A stretch of 64,000 bases of DNA from Tritonibacter mobilis (GCF_001681715.1 NZ_LNWY01000016.1:1-64000); one strand, 5' to 3'; positions 46,921 through 56,576 are shown, counted from the first letter of the stretch. The notes: generated by a model from the letters alone, not told the origin. Made by a program: numbers and translations.

Positions 46921-48103
46921 GATTGATTTCGCTTTGATCCAGCAAATCCTGAATCCGGTCGAGGAGATTGTCTGTCATGACCGCACCTTCTGTTACCACC
47001 TGCCAGCCTGCAAGGGCCATCTCTGCCGCGCGGTCCGGTGACGAGAGGCGATAGACCGCATCCGAAAGCTCTTCTTCGCCGTGGATGCGCTCTGCCGCGC
47101 CGAGGGCTGCAAGCCGCTGATAGGCCTGCGCATGGGCGACCACGCCGGGGCCATGCAGGATCGCAGAGCCAAGCGCTGCGGCATCCAGCGGATTGGTGCC
47201 TTGCGCGCCCCGAATGAGGCTGTTGCCCAGAAAACAAAGCGGGCAGAGCCGATACCAAAGGCCAAGGTTCTCGGTCAGGCCAATCGCCACCTGCGTGTGG
47301 TCTTCGGGGTCTTCGCCCATGTCCCAATCGGCAAAGGCCAGCCCCTCTTTTTTCAAAAGACTGCGCGCGGCGTCCAGATCCTCAAAGGTTTCAACCGTGA
47401 GCACCAAAAGCAGCCGGTGCAGCGAGCGCAGGGCGGTCCGATGTGCTTTTACCACCGCTTGCAACTCCGAGAGGGAGACATGCGCGGCGAGCCAGATCGG
47501 GCGGCTGCCAAATTGCTTTTGCATCTGCGTCAATTCATCGTCGTTGCAGCTGGGCGGGGTGCTGGATTGAAACAGACGCCCGGAGGGGCGGATGCGTTCA
47601 GGGGGCACGCCTGCGCGTTTCAGCCGCTCGGACACCTCTGTGCCGGGTACGAGAATTTCGGCAAAACCATTGAGCAGCCGGTGGCGCTGATCCGGCAGCC
47701 AACGCGAGGCACGGCCGGGGAGTTCTTCGGCGTCGATATCGCACAAAAGCGCGGGCATGTTGCGTTCGCGGATCTGCCGCATCAACAGACGACGCAGCCG
47801 GCCCCCGGCCCAGACGCAGAGATCGGGGGACCAGTTCTCAAGAAAGCTGCGAATGTCATTGGGCTGCTCGACCGTCAGCGGCCCCAGTGCGATGTCGCAG
47901 CCATCGGGCAGCAGCGAGGGGCGCATGTCCTCTTCCCATGTGAGCATCATCGACAGATCCGGGCGCATCATCTTGAGCCGGTTGCCCACGTCACACAGGC
48001 CCAAGAGCCGCTCTTGGGTGGTCGCATGCGCCCAGACCAACTCACCTTCGGGGCGGGTCAGTCGGGCGGCGTCAGCGATATGTCCACCGCCGGGGCCAAA
48101 CAT
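46907..48103 (-). CDS. waaA: 3-deoxy-D-manno-octulosonate transferase (KdtA/WaaA-like), divergent
   Basis: The protein fits the two-domain GT-B fold of Kdo transferase. The acceptor domain includes [11 protein letters not shown], where a HAxSxGE motif is expected, and the donor domain has [28 protein letters not shown]. The block CFLGNSL replaces the usual FVGGSL. The start ATG shares a base with the cysQ stop (TGATG). The 398-residue form lacks the usual N-terminal membrane anchor of about 30 residues. It sits between cysQ and lpxK, which supports the lipid A/Kdo role. Confidence 0.85.
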   Translation of the reverse strand: MFGPGGGHIADAARLTRPEGELVWAHATTQERLLGLCDVGNRLKMMRPDLSMMLTWEEDMRPSLLPDGCDIALGPLTVEQPNDIRSFLENWSPDLCVWAGGRLRRLLMRQIRERNMPALLCDIDAEELPGRASRWLPDQRHRLLNGFAEILVPGTEVSERLKRAGVPPERIRPSGRLFQSSTPPSCNDDELTQMQKQFGSRPIWLAAHVSLSELQAVVKAHRTALRSLHRLLLVLTVETFEDLDAARSLLKKEGLAFADWDMGEDPEDHTQVAIGLTENLGLWYRLCPLCFLGNSLIRGAQGTNPLDAAALGSAILHGPGVVAHAQAYQRLAALGAAERIHGEEELSDAVYRLSSPDRAAEMALAGWQVVTEGAVMTDNLLDRIQDLLDQSEINHAPA

Positions 48104-48903
48104 CAGGTTTTGCGACCCTTAGACGTGTAGATCAGCCGTGACAGCAGCGCGCGGTGCATCTTGCGCCCCCCCGCCACAACGCCGTTTTGCAAGGCATCTG
48201 GGCGATTGAACGTGAGCGCAGCGCCGCTGCGGTCAGTGGCGAGGCCGCCGGATTCCTGCACGATCAACACCCCTGCGGCGATGTCCCATTCCCACGTGGG
48301 GCGCAGGGTGAGCATGGCGTCATAGGTGCCATCCGCAACCCGCGACATGCGATAGGCCAGCGAGGGGCGGTGGCTGCGCCGAAAGGCGGGCGGGGTGCCC
48401 GCGTGCCAGTGTTTGGCGTCCAGTGTCGGCTTGGCGCTCAGGATATGGGCGGTGTCGACGTTTTGCGCGGTGCTGGCCGCAATGGGGACGGCATTGCAGG
48501 TCGCGCCCTCGCCTGCGGCGGCGGCAAAGAGCAGGTCGCGCTGCGGCAGGTAGACCACTGCGGCGACGGGTTTTCCCGCCTCCACGATGGCCAGCGAATG
48601 CGCCCATGTGCGTGAGCCATCCGCAAAGCTGCGGGTGCCATCGATTGGGTCGATCACAAAGACGCGCTCGCAGGATTGGCGCAACGGGTCATTTTCGCTT
48701 TCCTCAGAGAGCCAGCCATAGTCGGGGCGTGCACCGCGCAGGTGGTCCTCCAGATAGCTGTTCACCGCAAGGTCGGCCTCGGTTACCGGGCCTGCGCCGT
48801 CGGGTTTGTCCCATTTCTGCGCCTCGGTGCCAGTGAACTGCCCCGCGATCTCGCCTGCCTTTTGGGCGGCGGTGATGAGGAGGGACAGGTCATTCTCCGG
48901 CAA
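48103..48903 (-). CDS. cysQ: 3'(2'),5'-bisphosphate nucleotidase / inositol monophosphatase family (CysQ-like)
   Basis: The enzyme belongs to the lithium-sensitive phosphatase family. Metal-binding motifs are LSEESEND (Glu), DPIDGTRSF and EWDIAAG. CysQ removes the 3'-phosphate of PAP made in sulfate assimilation, but an inositol or other sugar phosphatase activity cannot be excluded. The start at 48903 is a TTG that overlaps the pmbA end by 14 bp. Length is 266 residues. Confidence 0.88.
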   Translation of the reverse strand: MPENDLSLLITAAQKAGEIAGQFTGTEAQKWDKPDGAGPVTEADLAVNSYLEDHLRGARPDYGWLSEESENDPLRQSCERVFVIDPIDGTRSFADGSRTWAHSLAIVEAGKPVAAVVYLPQRDLLFAAAAGEGATCNAVPIAASTAQNVDTAHILSAKPTLDAKHWHAGTPPAFRRSHRPSLAYRMSRVADGTYDAMLTLRPTWEWDIAAGVLIVQESGGLATDRSGAALTFNRPDALQNGVVAGGRKMHRALLSRLIYTSKGRKT

Positions 48904-50236
48904 GGGTCATTCCCTCAACAAGGAGCGAGGGCACCACCCGCGACAGATGCCCGCGTGCGTCATTGGCGGGCACCAGCGTTTTCAGCATATCAAGGAGGTT
49001 TCCAGCGATGGTGACCTCATTCACAGGATACTGGATTTCGCCGTTTTCCACCCAGAAGCCGGACGCGCCACGCGAATAATCCCCGGTGTTGGGGTTGATG
49101 GTGGAGCCGATCATCGACGTCACCAGCAGCCCGGTGCCCATGTCGCGCAACAGGTCCGCGCGGGTTTTGTCACCCTCAGTCAGCGCAATATTCCAGTTCG
49201 ACGGCGAGGGCACCGACCCGATGCCGCGCGCGGCGTTGCCGGTGCTGTGCAGGCCCAGCTTGCGGGCGGAGGCAAGGTCCATGGTCCAGCCGGTGAGCAC
49301 GCCGTTTTCCACAATCGCGCGCTTCTGGGTGGGCAGGCCCTCGCCATCAAAGGGGCGCGAGCCGGACACACGGGGGCGGAAGGGGTCCTCGATGACCGAG
49401 AGGGTTTCGGGCAGGATCTGCGCGCCCAAGCGATCCTTGAGCCACGAAGAGCCGCGCGCCACCGCCGCGCCATTGGCGGCACCCAGAAGATGGCCGATCA
49501 GCGAGGAGGAGATGCGTTCGTCAAAGAGAACCGGATAGGCTCCGGTCTTGGGGCGACGGGCGTTCAGGCGCTCGATCGCGCGGGTGCCTGCGGTGTGACC
49601 GATTTCATCGGCACTGCGCAGATCGCTTTGATAGGTGCGGGTGTCGCCATCATAATCGCGTTCCATCCCGGTGCCGGTGCCCGCGATCCCCACGCAGGAA
49701 ATCGAACGGCTGGTGCGGGCGTAGCCGCCGGAAAATCCGTTGCTGGCGGCCATGTGGATGTCATGACGCCCATAGCCTGCGGCGGCGGATTGGACCTGCG
49801 TGATGCCCTCAATGGCGGCGCAGGCCGCCTCGGCGGCGAGGGCGTCCTGTTGCAGCTGGTCGGGGGCAGGCTCGGCGCTTGGGTCGGCCATCTGAAGCGC
49901 GGCCAGATCCCAGTTCTGCGCCAGCTGATCCGCATCTGCCAGCCCGGCATAAGGGTCTTCGGGTGCTTCTTTGGCCATGGCGACGGCGCGTTCTGCCATG
50001 GCGGTCAGCGTCTCGGCGCGGGTGTCAGACGAGGAAACCTGCGCCTGTCGTTGCCCGACAAAGACCCGAAGCCCGATGTCGACCCCTTCTGAGCGTTCCG
50101 CATGTTCCAACGTGCCGTCGCGCACCTCGATAGAGAGGGAGCTGCCCTCGGCAGCCATGGCATCGGCAGAATCGGCCCCGGCCTTTCGGGCGGCGTCGAG
50201 CAGGGCGTGGCAGAGCGTTTCAGGAGTGTGTGTCAT
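48890..50236 (-). CDS. pmbA: TldE/PmbA family metalloprotease regulator
   Basis: The 448-residue protein matches PmbA (TldE), the partner of TldD in the processing of peptides such as microcin B17. It has no HExxxH zinc motif, as expected for the non-catalytic subunit. Typical blocks are RPKTGAYPVLFDERIS, GSRPFDGEGLPTQKR and TGDYSRGASGFWVENGEI. I start at ATG 50236 with AAGG ahead; a GTG at 50242 adds two residues. It heads the operon with cysQ, waaA and lpxK. Confidence 0.93.
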   Translation of the reverse strand: MTHTPETLCHALLDAARKAGADSADAMAAEGSSLSIEVRDGTLEHAERSEGVDIGLRVFVGQRQAQVSSSDTRAETLTAMAERAVAMAKEAPEDPYAGLADADQLAQNWDLAALQMADPSAEPAPDQLQQDALAAEAACAAIEGITQVQSAAAGYGRHDIHMAASNGFSGGYARTSRSISCVGIAGTGTGMERDYDGDTRTYQSDLRSADEIGHTAGTRAIERLNARRPKTGAYPVLFDERISSSLIGHLLGAANGAAVARGSSWLKDRLGAQILPETLSVIEDPFRPRVSGSRPFDGEGLPTQKRAIVENGVLTGWTMDLASARKLGLHSTGNAARGIGSVPSPSNWNIALTEGDKTRADLLRDMGTGLLVTSMIGSTINPNTGDYSRGASGFWVENGEIQYPVNEVTIAGNLLDMLKTLVPANDARGHLSRVVPSLLVEGMTLAGE

Positions 50237-50311
50237 GGGCACCTTCGCAAATGGGTGGCATTGCTACAGAGCTAGCCAGACCGCCGCCCTACCGCAAGGC
50301 CTGTGCGCCAT

Positions 50312-50344
50312 AAAAACGGGCCGCCCCCGGAAAAGGAGCGGCCC
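50312..50344 (-). terminator. Rho-independent terminator of the DUF2125 gene
   Basis: A 7-bp GC stem (50318-50324 with 50338-50344) with a 13-nt loop that can pair further is followed, on the minus strand, by G and five T (50317-50312). It is 34 bp after the DUF2125 stop. Confidence 0.8.
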
Positions 50345-50377
50345 CATCACATACCGGGCGTGGCCCGGAATTGGATA

Positions 50378-51892
50378 TTACTTCAGGCGCTGGCCGTTGG
50401 CGAGCACGTGACCTTCGTCGTTCACTTCGATCTTCGAGGTCACGGTATCGTCACCCGCAGAAACCGTGAACATGCCCATCATCATGCGCGCGCCCATGGC
50501 GTCATCCTCGGACACAAGACCCATGCCGATCAGCTTGTCGATCAGGGCGTTTGCGCCGACCAGTTTCAGGTTTGCTTCGCCTTCGGGGGCGGGCATACCG
50601 TCAAAGCTCTCCAGATCGGTGTTGTCGAAGGTGAAAGCACCGTCACCGGTCAGTTCCGCACCCGCAACGGAGAGCAGGATCTGGTTGATGCTGAGGGAGT
50701 TCACCTCACCCGGTGCTTCGTCGCCTTTTTCTACGGCTGCCATTTGTTCCTCGTCCACGAGGTCAAAGAACAGCTTGCCCTTGCCGGAGAGGTCGACAAC
50801 GAGGTTTGCAGGATCGCGCGGCAGCTCTTCGTTCGGGTCGATCAGACCCCAGAGCATGTCCGGAACCGCAAATTCACGCAGCGACACGCCGAGAGCGAAG
50901 TCCTGCTCTTCATCGGATTTGGTCAGCGGCATCGCGAAGTTGGTGCCCATCTCTTTCATGCTGAGAGAGATCGGGAACGGGATGTCGGAGCCCATCATGT
51001 TCAGGGTGGTGTCAACCTGCGTCACATCATAGGTCAGCCCCTCTGGGCTCAGGCCGATGTTGAATTCGCCGCCCTTGGAAGAGGTCTGAACCTCAAAGGT
51101 GTCGGAGCCGTCGGCGCCCTTGATGTTGGTGTTGCCGGACTCGAAGGTGAATTTGCCGACATAGGCCATGCCCGCCTTGAGCATCGCCGCCACATCAGAG
51201 GGATCTTCGACCTTTGGCACGGTCATGTCGCCGGAGAAGTCGAGGCCCTGAAGGGTGCCGTTAAAGGCCGCGTTGTCGCTGCCTTCTGGCTCATTGAACA
51301 TGAAGTCATAGGCCATGGTGGCGACAGTCATGCTCTGGGTGTAGGAGCGGACATCACCGATTTTCATCAGGGTGTTGCTGGCCAGATCGGTCATGTTGAC
51401 GGTGAGGGCCGCAACATCCGTCGGCACCGCTTCGCCTTCGATTTCGAGATCCTTCAGGGTGAGGCCTGCGGTCGCGGCGGAGTAGCTGTACTCCATCTCG
51501 GAGGTGTCACCGCTGACAACCATCGGGCTGCCGTCATGGGTGTAGATCAGGCTGCCGGAGATGGCGTCGCCGTCGGCATTGAAGTCAAAGGCCATCGGGT
51601 ATTCGGCAGGCATCACCATGTTCACGGTGCCATCGCCGTTTTCGATGAATTCCAGCGTGCCCATGGTCATGGAGAAGGCGTCGCCTTCGATGTCCATCGA
51701 CATGGTGATGTCGGAGACGGTGAGCTTGCCGCTGCTTTCGGTTTCGGAAGCGGTGACCTCGTAACCGGTGCTGGACATATAGTCCTTCCAGTCGGACCAG
51801 ACATCCTGTGCGCTGAGATCAGCGTGCGCGGCCTGAGCAATCAGCAAAATCGGGGCGACAGCACCCATGCCACGAAAAAAAGAAACAGACAT
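50378..51892 (-). CDS. DUF2125 domain protein, periplasmic
   Basis: A signal peptide (MSVSFFRGMGAVAPILLIAQAAHA) starts a 504-residue protein rich in Asp, Thr and Met. The sequence repeats beta-strand patterns with few charges, in line with DUF2125, a family limited mainly to Alphaproteobacteria. There are no recognised catalytic residues and no Cys. It probably resides in the periplasm or on the outer membrane; function is unknown. It is a single gene with its own terminator and a 134-bp gap to the divergent SDR gene. Confidence 0.85.
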   Translation of the reverse strand: MSVSFFRGMGAVAPILLIAQAAHADLSAQDVWSDWKDYMSSTGYEVTASETESSGKLTVSDITMSMDIEGDAFSMTMGTLEFIENGDGTVNMVMPAEYPMAFDFNADGDAISGSLIYTHDGSPMVVSGDTSEMEYSYSAATAGLTLKDLEIEGEAVPTDVAALTVNMTDLASNTLMKIGDVRSYTQSMTVATMAYDFMFNEPEGSDNAAFNGTLQGLDFSGDMTVPKVEDPSDVAAMLKAGMAYVGKFTFESGNTNIKGADGSDTFEVQTSSKGGEFNIGLSPEGLTYDVTQVDTTLNMMGSDIPFPISLSMKEMGTNFAMPLTKSDEEQDFALGVSLREFAVPDMLWGLIDPNEELPRDPANLVVDLSGKGKLFFDLVDEEQMAAVEKGDEAPGEVNSLSINQILLSVAGAELTGDGAFTFDNTDLESFDGMPAPEGEANLKLVGANALIDKLIGMGLVSEDDAMGARMMMGMFTVSAGDDTVTSKIEVNDEGHVLANGQRLK

Positions 51893-52026
51893 AAGAAGAA
51901 CCTTTCCTAGCGAAGAGTTGGGGCGAACCTCTCCGCTTGTGCGGGCATGGTCAAGGGAGCCAATGACTGGACCGTTCCCCCCAAGTCAGATTAACACATA
52001 TGAACACGTCGGTTGGGAGACAAGTT

Positions 52027-52776
52027 ATGAAATTCGCGAATAAAACGATCGTCATTTCCGGTGCAAGCCGTGGCATCGGGGCCAGCGCTGCAAGGGAATT
52101 CGCGAGTCAGGGGGCCAATGTCGTGCTGTTGGCGCGCAGTACAGAGGCGCTGGAGACGCTTGCGGATGAGATCGGCGAAAAAGCGCTGGCACTGGCCTGT
52201 GATGTGGCTGATTACGCGGCAGTCGAGGCTGCATTTCAGCGCGCCAGCACGCATTTTGGCAGTCTCGATGTGCTGATTTGCAACGCGGGTATGATTGAAC
52301 CCATCGCGCGGCTGGAACATGCCAAGCCTGCCGATTGGGCGCAGCTGATCAATGTGAATATCACTGGCGTTTTCAATATGATGCGCGCGGGCCTGCCACA
52401 TCTGAAGGCCGCAGGCGGTGGCGCGGTTCTGACCATCGGGTCGGGGGCCTCGCAGCGCCCGCTGGAAGGCTGGAGCGCCTATTGCACCTCAAAGGCGGGG
52501 GCCGCGATGCTGACACAGGCGCTGCATCTTGAAGAGGGCGAGAACGGCATCCGCGTGATGGGGCTGTCACCGGGTACGGTGGCCACGCAGATGCAGCGTG
52601 AGATCAAGGTCAGCGGCATCAACCCGGTGAGCCAGCTTGCATGGGAAGATCACATCCCCGCCGAGTGGCCCGCCCGCACGCTTTTGTGGATGCTCAGCGC
52701 GGATGCGGATGAATTTATCGGCACTGAGGTGTCCTTGCGCGATGAAAATATCCGCAAACGGGTGGGGCTGATATGA
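52027..52776 (+). CDS. SDR family oxidoreductase
   Basis: The Rossmann motif VISGASRGIGASAAREF, the NAG motif (LICNAGMIEP), catalytic Ser in IGSGASQ and YCTSKAG with Tyr and Lys define a classical short-chain dehydrogenase. I start at 52027 (MKFANKTIVIS) because GGGAG is 7 nt ahead; a start at 52000 would add nine residues. Length is 249 residues. The ATGA overlap with an enoyl-CoA hydratase gene suggests a role in acyl-CoA or aromatic acid metabolism. Confidence 0.92.
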   Translation: MKFANKTIVISGASRGIGASAAREFASQGANVVLLARSTEALETLADEIGEKALALACDVADYAAVEAAFQRASTHFGSLDVLICNAGMIEPIARLEHAKPADWAQLINVNITGVFNMMRAGLPHLKAAGGGAVLTIGSGASQRPLEGWSAYCTSKAGAAMLTQALHLEEGENGIRVMGLSPGTVATQMQREIKVSGINPVSQLAWEDHIPAEWPARTLLWMLSADADEFIGTEVSLRDENIRKRVGLI

Positions 52777-53402
52777 TCGAACATCATCAGGATTCGCGGG
52801 GGCTGCTGACCCTGCGGCTGAACCGTCCGGACAAGGCCAATGCGCTGACGCCCGAGATGCTGGAACAGCTGATCGAGATTGTGCAGGGTGCCCGTGCGGC
52901 GCGGGCGCTGATCCTGACGGGCACCGGCAAAGTGTTCAGCGCCGGTGCGGATCTGGATGCGGCGAAGGCGGGGCTTGCGACGTCGCCCCTGTGGGAAGAG
53001 CTCTCCGCTGCCTTGGCGGGATTGCCGTGCCTGAAGGTTGCTGCGCTCAATGGAACATTGGCGGGAGGGGCAAACGGCATGGCGCTGGCCTGCGATATCC
53101 GCATCGCGGTGCCCACGGCCAAGGTGTTTTATCCGGTGATGCAGCTTGGCTATTTGCCGCAGCCCTCTGATGCGGCGCGGATGCGCGCGCTTATTGGCCC
53201 TGCCCGTACCAAGATGATCTTGGTGGCGGGCCAGAAAATCACAGCGCAACAGGCCTATGAATTCGGATTGATCGACAGGATCGTCGCGCCGGAGGACCTG
53301 ATGGCGGAGGCCGAGGCGCTGGTTGGCCCGTCGCTTGCGGCCCAGCCTGATATTGCGCGGGCAATCCTTCGGGCCGCTGCCGGGGACCCTCAGGAGAAAT
53401 AG
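52773..53402 (+). CDS. Enoyl-CoA hydratase/isomerase family protein
   Basis: The 209-residue crotonase-fold protein has the CoA-binding block FSAGADLDAA and the oxyanion-hole region LNGTLAGGANGMALACD. The usual second catalytic Glu position is not obvious, so the exact reaction is open. It is shorter than typical (about 260), ending soon after the core helices. It is coupled to the SDR gene. Its last 13 bp overlap the 3' end of the RpiR gene on the other strand. Confidence 0.88.
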   Translation: MIEHHQDSRGLLTLRLNRPDKANALTPEMLEQLIEIVQGARAARALILTGTGKVFSAGADLDAAKAGLATSPLWEELSAALAGLPCLKVAALNGTLAGGANGMALACDIRIAVPTAKVFYPVMQLGYLPQPSDAARMRALIGPARTKMILVAGQKITAQQAYEFGLIDRIVAPEDLMAEAEALVGPSLAAQPDIARAILRAAAGDPQEK

Positions 53403-54262
53403 AGCTTGAGTTCCGAAAGGTAGCTTTGCCATTCGGCGCGACGGTGCTGGGTGCGCCCGGGGTCTTTTTGCGCCACCGCATGTACAATGAAGTTCTGCAA
53501 CGTCACCAAGGGCGCGGTTGTTTCCAGAAACAGCCCGGTCTTGGTGCGCCCGTGAAAGACATAGTCGGTGTAGTCATAGGCCCAGTTGTTGAACTCATCG
53601 GTGATGACCACAACCGTCATGCCGGTTTTCTGGGCGAGGCGGGAAATCTGGATCGCCTCGCGCGCGAAGGGCACAATGTCGACGACGATCAGCACGTCCT
53701 GACTGTAGTCATCGCGGCCTGCGTCCACCCATTCCACCAGACCGCCGGAGTTTGCTGAAACGAAGTGCACGGAACTGCGCACGATATTGAGCCGTTTTGC
53801 AAAATCTTCTGCCACGCCGCTAACGGTCTGAAATCCCGTGACATAGACCCGGCGCGCCTGATCGAGTGTGGCGATCATCCGGGTCCAGTTCTCCGTCTCC
53901 ATCTGTTGTGCAAGCGCCAGAAGCGACTCCGCCTCTGAGGTCAAAAAGCCGCTGAGAGAGCCTTCTTTCAGGCGTTCGCTGCGCAGGGAGGGTTCCAGCA
54001 AGGCGCTGGTCATTTCGGTGCGCAATGCTTCCTTGAGGCCGGAGATTCCCTTGTAGCCGAGTCGCTTGAGAAAGCGGGAGACGGTGATCTCGCTCACGCC
54101 CGCTTTGGCCGCGACAGAGGCGCCCGTTTCCAATCCGAGCTGTGCTTCGTTGAGCAACAGGTAGCGGGCAATCTTTGCCTCAGATTTGGTCAGCTCAGGC
54201 AATATCTTTTGAATTTTCAAAGACATCTCGCTTTCGGTTCCGGCTTGGGTCTTCTCGCTCAA
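53390..54262 (-). CDS. MurR/RpiR family transcriptional regulator
   Basis: An N-terminal RpiR HTH (LTKSEAKIARYLLLNEAQLG, then KAGVSEITVSRFLKRLGY) is followed by a SIS sugar-phosphate-type domain (about residues 125-260). The strong AAGGAGG site is 6 nt ahead of a TTG at 54262, so I start there; the ATG two codons earlier (54268) has no spacing, and an inner ATG at 54226 is also possible. It is divergent from the polyamine-type ABC operon and is its likely regulator. RpiR proteins also regulate iol genes in rhizobia, so a role for the nearby iol cluster is an alternative. Confidence 0.92.
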   Translation of the reverse strand: MSEKTQAGTESEMSLKIQKILPELTKSEAKIARYLLLNEAQLGLETGASVAAKAGVSEITVSRFLKRLGYKGISGLKEALRTEMTSALLEPSLRSERLKEGSLSGFLTSEAESLLALAQQMETENWTRMIATLDQARRVYVTGFQTVSGVAEDFAKRLNIVRSSVHFVSANSGGLVEWVDAGRDDYSQDVLIVVDIVPFAREAIQISRLAQKTGMTVVVITDEFNNWAYDYTDYVFHGRTKTGLFLETTAPLVTLQNFIVHAVAQKDPGRTQHRRAEWQSYLSELKLYFS

Positions 54263-54288
54263 CGGCATCCTCCTTAGATGTGCAATGC

Positions 54289-54307
54289 ATCATTTTTAAA
54301 AAATGAT
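54289..54307. promoter_or_regulatory. 19-bp palindrome between rpiR-type gene and ABC operon
   Basis: ATCATTTTT at 54289-54297 and its exact complement AAAAATGAT at 54299-54307 flank a single A. It lies 27 bp from the regulator's TTG start and 96 bp from the ABC operon start, the right place for an RpiR operator acting on both promoters. The AT-rich core contrasts with the GC-rich surroundings. Confidence 0.6.
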
Positions 54308-54402
54308 AGACTTATGTCATTTCACCTACCATGATCCAGACAGGAATACAGAGTTCGCATCAAAAATCGAACCTAACAAATCTGATCCACAGGGAGATCA
54401 TC

Positions 54403-55434
54403 ATGAATATGCTAGCCAAATTCGGGTGCGCCGGTGTCATGGCCGTTTCTTTTGCCGGTGCTGTGCAGGCTGAGGGGGGGCTGAACCTTTATAACTGGGG
54501 GGATTACATCAACCCCGGTATCCTCAAGAAATTTACCGAAGAAACCGGTATTGAGGTGAACCTCGACACCTATTCCTCCAACGAGGAAATGCTGGCCAAA
54601 TTGCAGGCCGGCGCGACCGGCTATGATATCGTGTTCCCATCGGTCCACATGCAGGACATCATGTCAAAGCTCGACCTGTTGTTGCAGACCGACATCAACC
54701 AGAGCGCGGGATTTGCCAATATCGACCCGCTGTCATTGCGCGCCAAGAGCGACCCGGAGGGGGTGTTCTGCCTGCCTTATGCCTTTGGGACCGTGGGGAT
54801 TTACTACAAGCCCGAGATCACCGGCGAGATCACCGGCTGGGAAGATTTCTTTGCGATCCCCGAAAAAACTGGTGGCCGCATCACCCTGCTCGATGACATG
54901 CGCGAAGTGCTGGCGATCGGGCATGTGATGAACGGCACCTCGGTAAACAGTGTCGACCCGGCAGAGATCACTGCGGCGCAGGACTATGTTCTAAAGCAGC
55001 GCCCGAATGTGTCGGCCTTTACCTATGACGTGCCGGGGCTGATCGCCACGGATGACATTGCCGCAGCACAGTATTTTATCGGTATGCATGTGCTCACCAG
55101 CAACATGGAAAATGTGAAATACGTGATCCCGAAAGAGGGCGGCACGCTTTATCAGGAAAACATGTGCGTGCTGAAATCCGCGCCGAATGCCGAAAATGCC
55201 AAGGCGTTCATGGAGTTCTACCTGCGCCCGGAGATCGCGGCGATGAATGTGGAACAGCAGTTCAACGGCACGCCCAATATTCCCGCGCGTGATCTGGCCT
55301 CGTATTATATCCGCAACAACACCAACATCACGCTCCCTGACGAGACTTACGAGCGGTTACAGACCTTTGAGGATCTGGGCCGGGGGCTGCGCCTTTATGA
55401 CCGCGCGTGGAACACCATCCGCACCGCACAATAA
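54403..55434 (+). CDS. Polyamine-type ABC transporter substrate-binding protein
   Basis: The start at 54403 (MNMLAKFGCAGV) has GGGAG ahead and gives a signal peptide ending near AVQA. The sequence LNLYNWGDYINPGILKKF and LAKLQAGATGYDIVFPS match PotD/PotF periplasmic proteins that bind putrescine or spermidine. The length of 343 residues is normal. Homologous proteins also bind other cationic compounds, so the substrate is not proven. It heads an operon with ATPase, two permeases and a P1 peptidase. Confidence 0.9.
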   Translation: MNMLAKFGCAGVMAVSFAGAVQAEGGLNLYNWGDYINPGILKKFTEETGIEVNLDTYSSNEEMLAKLQAGATGYDIVFPSVHMQDIMSKLDLLLQTDINQSAGFANIDPLSLRAKSDPEGVFCLPYAFGTVGIYYKPEITGEITGWEDFFAIPEKTGGRITLLDDMREVLAIGHVMNGTSVNSVDPAEITAAQDYVLKQRPNVSAFTYDVPGLIATDDIAAAQYFIGMHVLTSNMENVKYVIPKEGGTLYQENMCVLKSAPNAENAKAFMEFYLRPEIAAMNVEQQFNGTPNIPARDLASYYIRNNTNITLPDETYERLQTFEDLGRGLRLYDRAWNTIRTAQ

Positions 55435-55490
55435 TCAGCTTTTGCACAGGCGGGCGGCGCACAACGTGCCGTCCGGCAGCGGAGAAACAT

Positions 55491-56576
55491 ATGACACAGA
55501 TACTAGAGGTGCGCGGCGCTCGCCGTGTGTTCAAGACCCCCGAAGGCGGCACGGTGGCCGCATTGGACGGTGTGGATCTTGATGTGGGGCAGAATGAATT
55601 TGTGACCCTGCTGGGGCCGTCGGGATGTGGCAAGACCACGCTCTTGCGCTCGATCAGCGGGTTTGAGCAACTCGACAGCGGGGCGCTGATGCTGGAAGGC
55701 AAGGACATCGGCAGAATGCCCGCCTTTCGGCGTCCGGTGAACACGGTGTTTCAAAGCTATGCGCTGTTCTCGCATATGACCGTCGAGCGCAACGTGGCCT
55801 ATAGTCTTGAGGTTGCGGGCGCGTCCAAGCAGGAGCAGAAAATCCTCGCGGGTGAAGCGCTGGAGATGGTGGGGTTGTCGGGGACGGGCAGCCGGATGCC
55901 GTCGCAACTGTCGGGCGGGCAGCGCCAGCGGGTGGCCTTGGCGCGGGCAATCGTTGCTCGGCCCAAGCTGTTGCTATTGGATGAGCCGCTGTCGGCGCTG
56001 GATCGGCGTCTGCGCCAGAAAATGCAGATTGAGCTGAAGGCGCTGCAATCGGAACTGGGCATCGCCTTTGTCTTTGTTACCCACGATCAGGAAGAGGCGC
56101 TGACCATGTCCGACCGGATCGTGGTGATGCGTGGCGGGCAGATCGAACAATGCGGTGCGCCGCGCGACATCTTTCGCAAGCCCCGCACAAAATTCGTGGC
56201 GGAGTTCATCGGTGATACCAACCTGTTTGAAACCACCATCGAGTGCGTGCATGGCGGGCGCATTCTGGCGCTGACCCGTGAGGGAACCAAGATCTGGCTC
56301 TCGGAAGAGACCAAGCTGGCCAAGGGCGATGCGGCGACGGTGGTCATTCGGCCCACGGATCTGCAAGTGCAAGACGCGCACAGCTCCTGCGGGTTTCGAG
56401 GCAAAATCACGCGGGTGATCTATCTGGGCACCGACCTGCATTATTATGTCCAGCCTGCGGTGGGCGGGCAGGAATTGCTGGTGGTGTCGCGCACCGATGG
56501 CAGCCGCCGCGCACCGGGGGATGAGGTCACGCTGACCTATCGGCCAGAGCGCGCCCATGTGGTGGAGGACTGCTGA
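55491..56576 (+). CDS. ABC transporter ATP-binding protein (PotA-type)
   Basis: Walker A is GPSGCGKTTLLRSI, the signature is LSGGQRQRVALARAI and Walker B is LLLLDEPLSALD. A C-terminal TOBE domain of about 90 residues is typical of PotA and related importers. The start at 55491 (MTQILEVRGAR) follows GGAGAAAC. Length is 361 residues. It is the energy subunit of the transporter encoded by the surrounding genes. Confidence 0.95.
   Translation: MTQILEVRGARRVFKTPEGGTVAALDGVDLDVGQNEFVTLLGPSGCGKTTLLRSISGFEQLDSGALMLEGKDIGRMPAFRRPVNTVFQSYALFSHMTVERNVAYSLEVAGASKQEQKILAGEALEMVGLSGTGSRMPSQLSGGQRQRVALARAIVARPKLLLLDEPLSALDRRLRQKMQIELKALQSELGIAFVFVTHDQEEALTMSDRIVVMRGGQIEQCGAPRDIFRKPRTKFVAEFIGDTNLFETTIECVHGGRILALTREGTKIWLSEETKLAKGDAATVVIRPTDLQVQDAHSSCGFRGKITRVIYLGTDLHYYVQPAVGGQELLVVSRTDGSRRAPGDEVTLTYRPERAHVVEDC

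Noticed and set aside
52000-54262. SDR, enoyl-CoA hydratase and RpiR as one functional unit
   Set aside because: The RpiR gene is on the opposite strand and divergent from the ABC operon, which is its more natural target.
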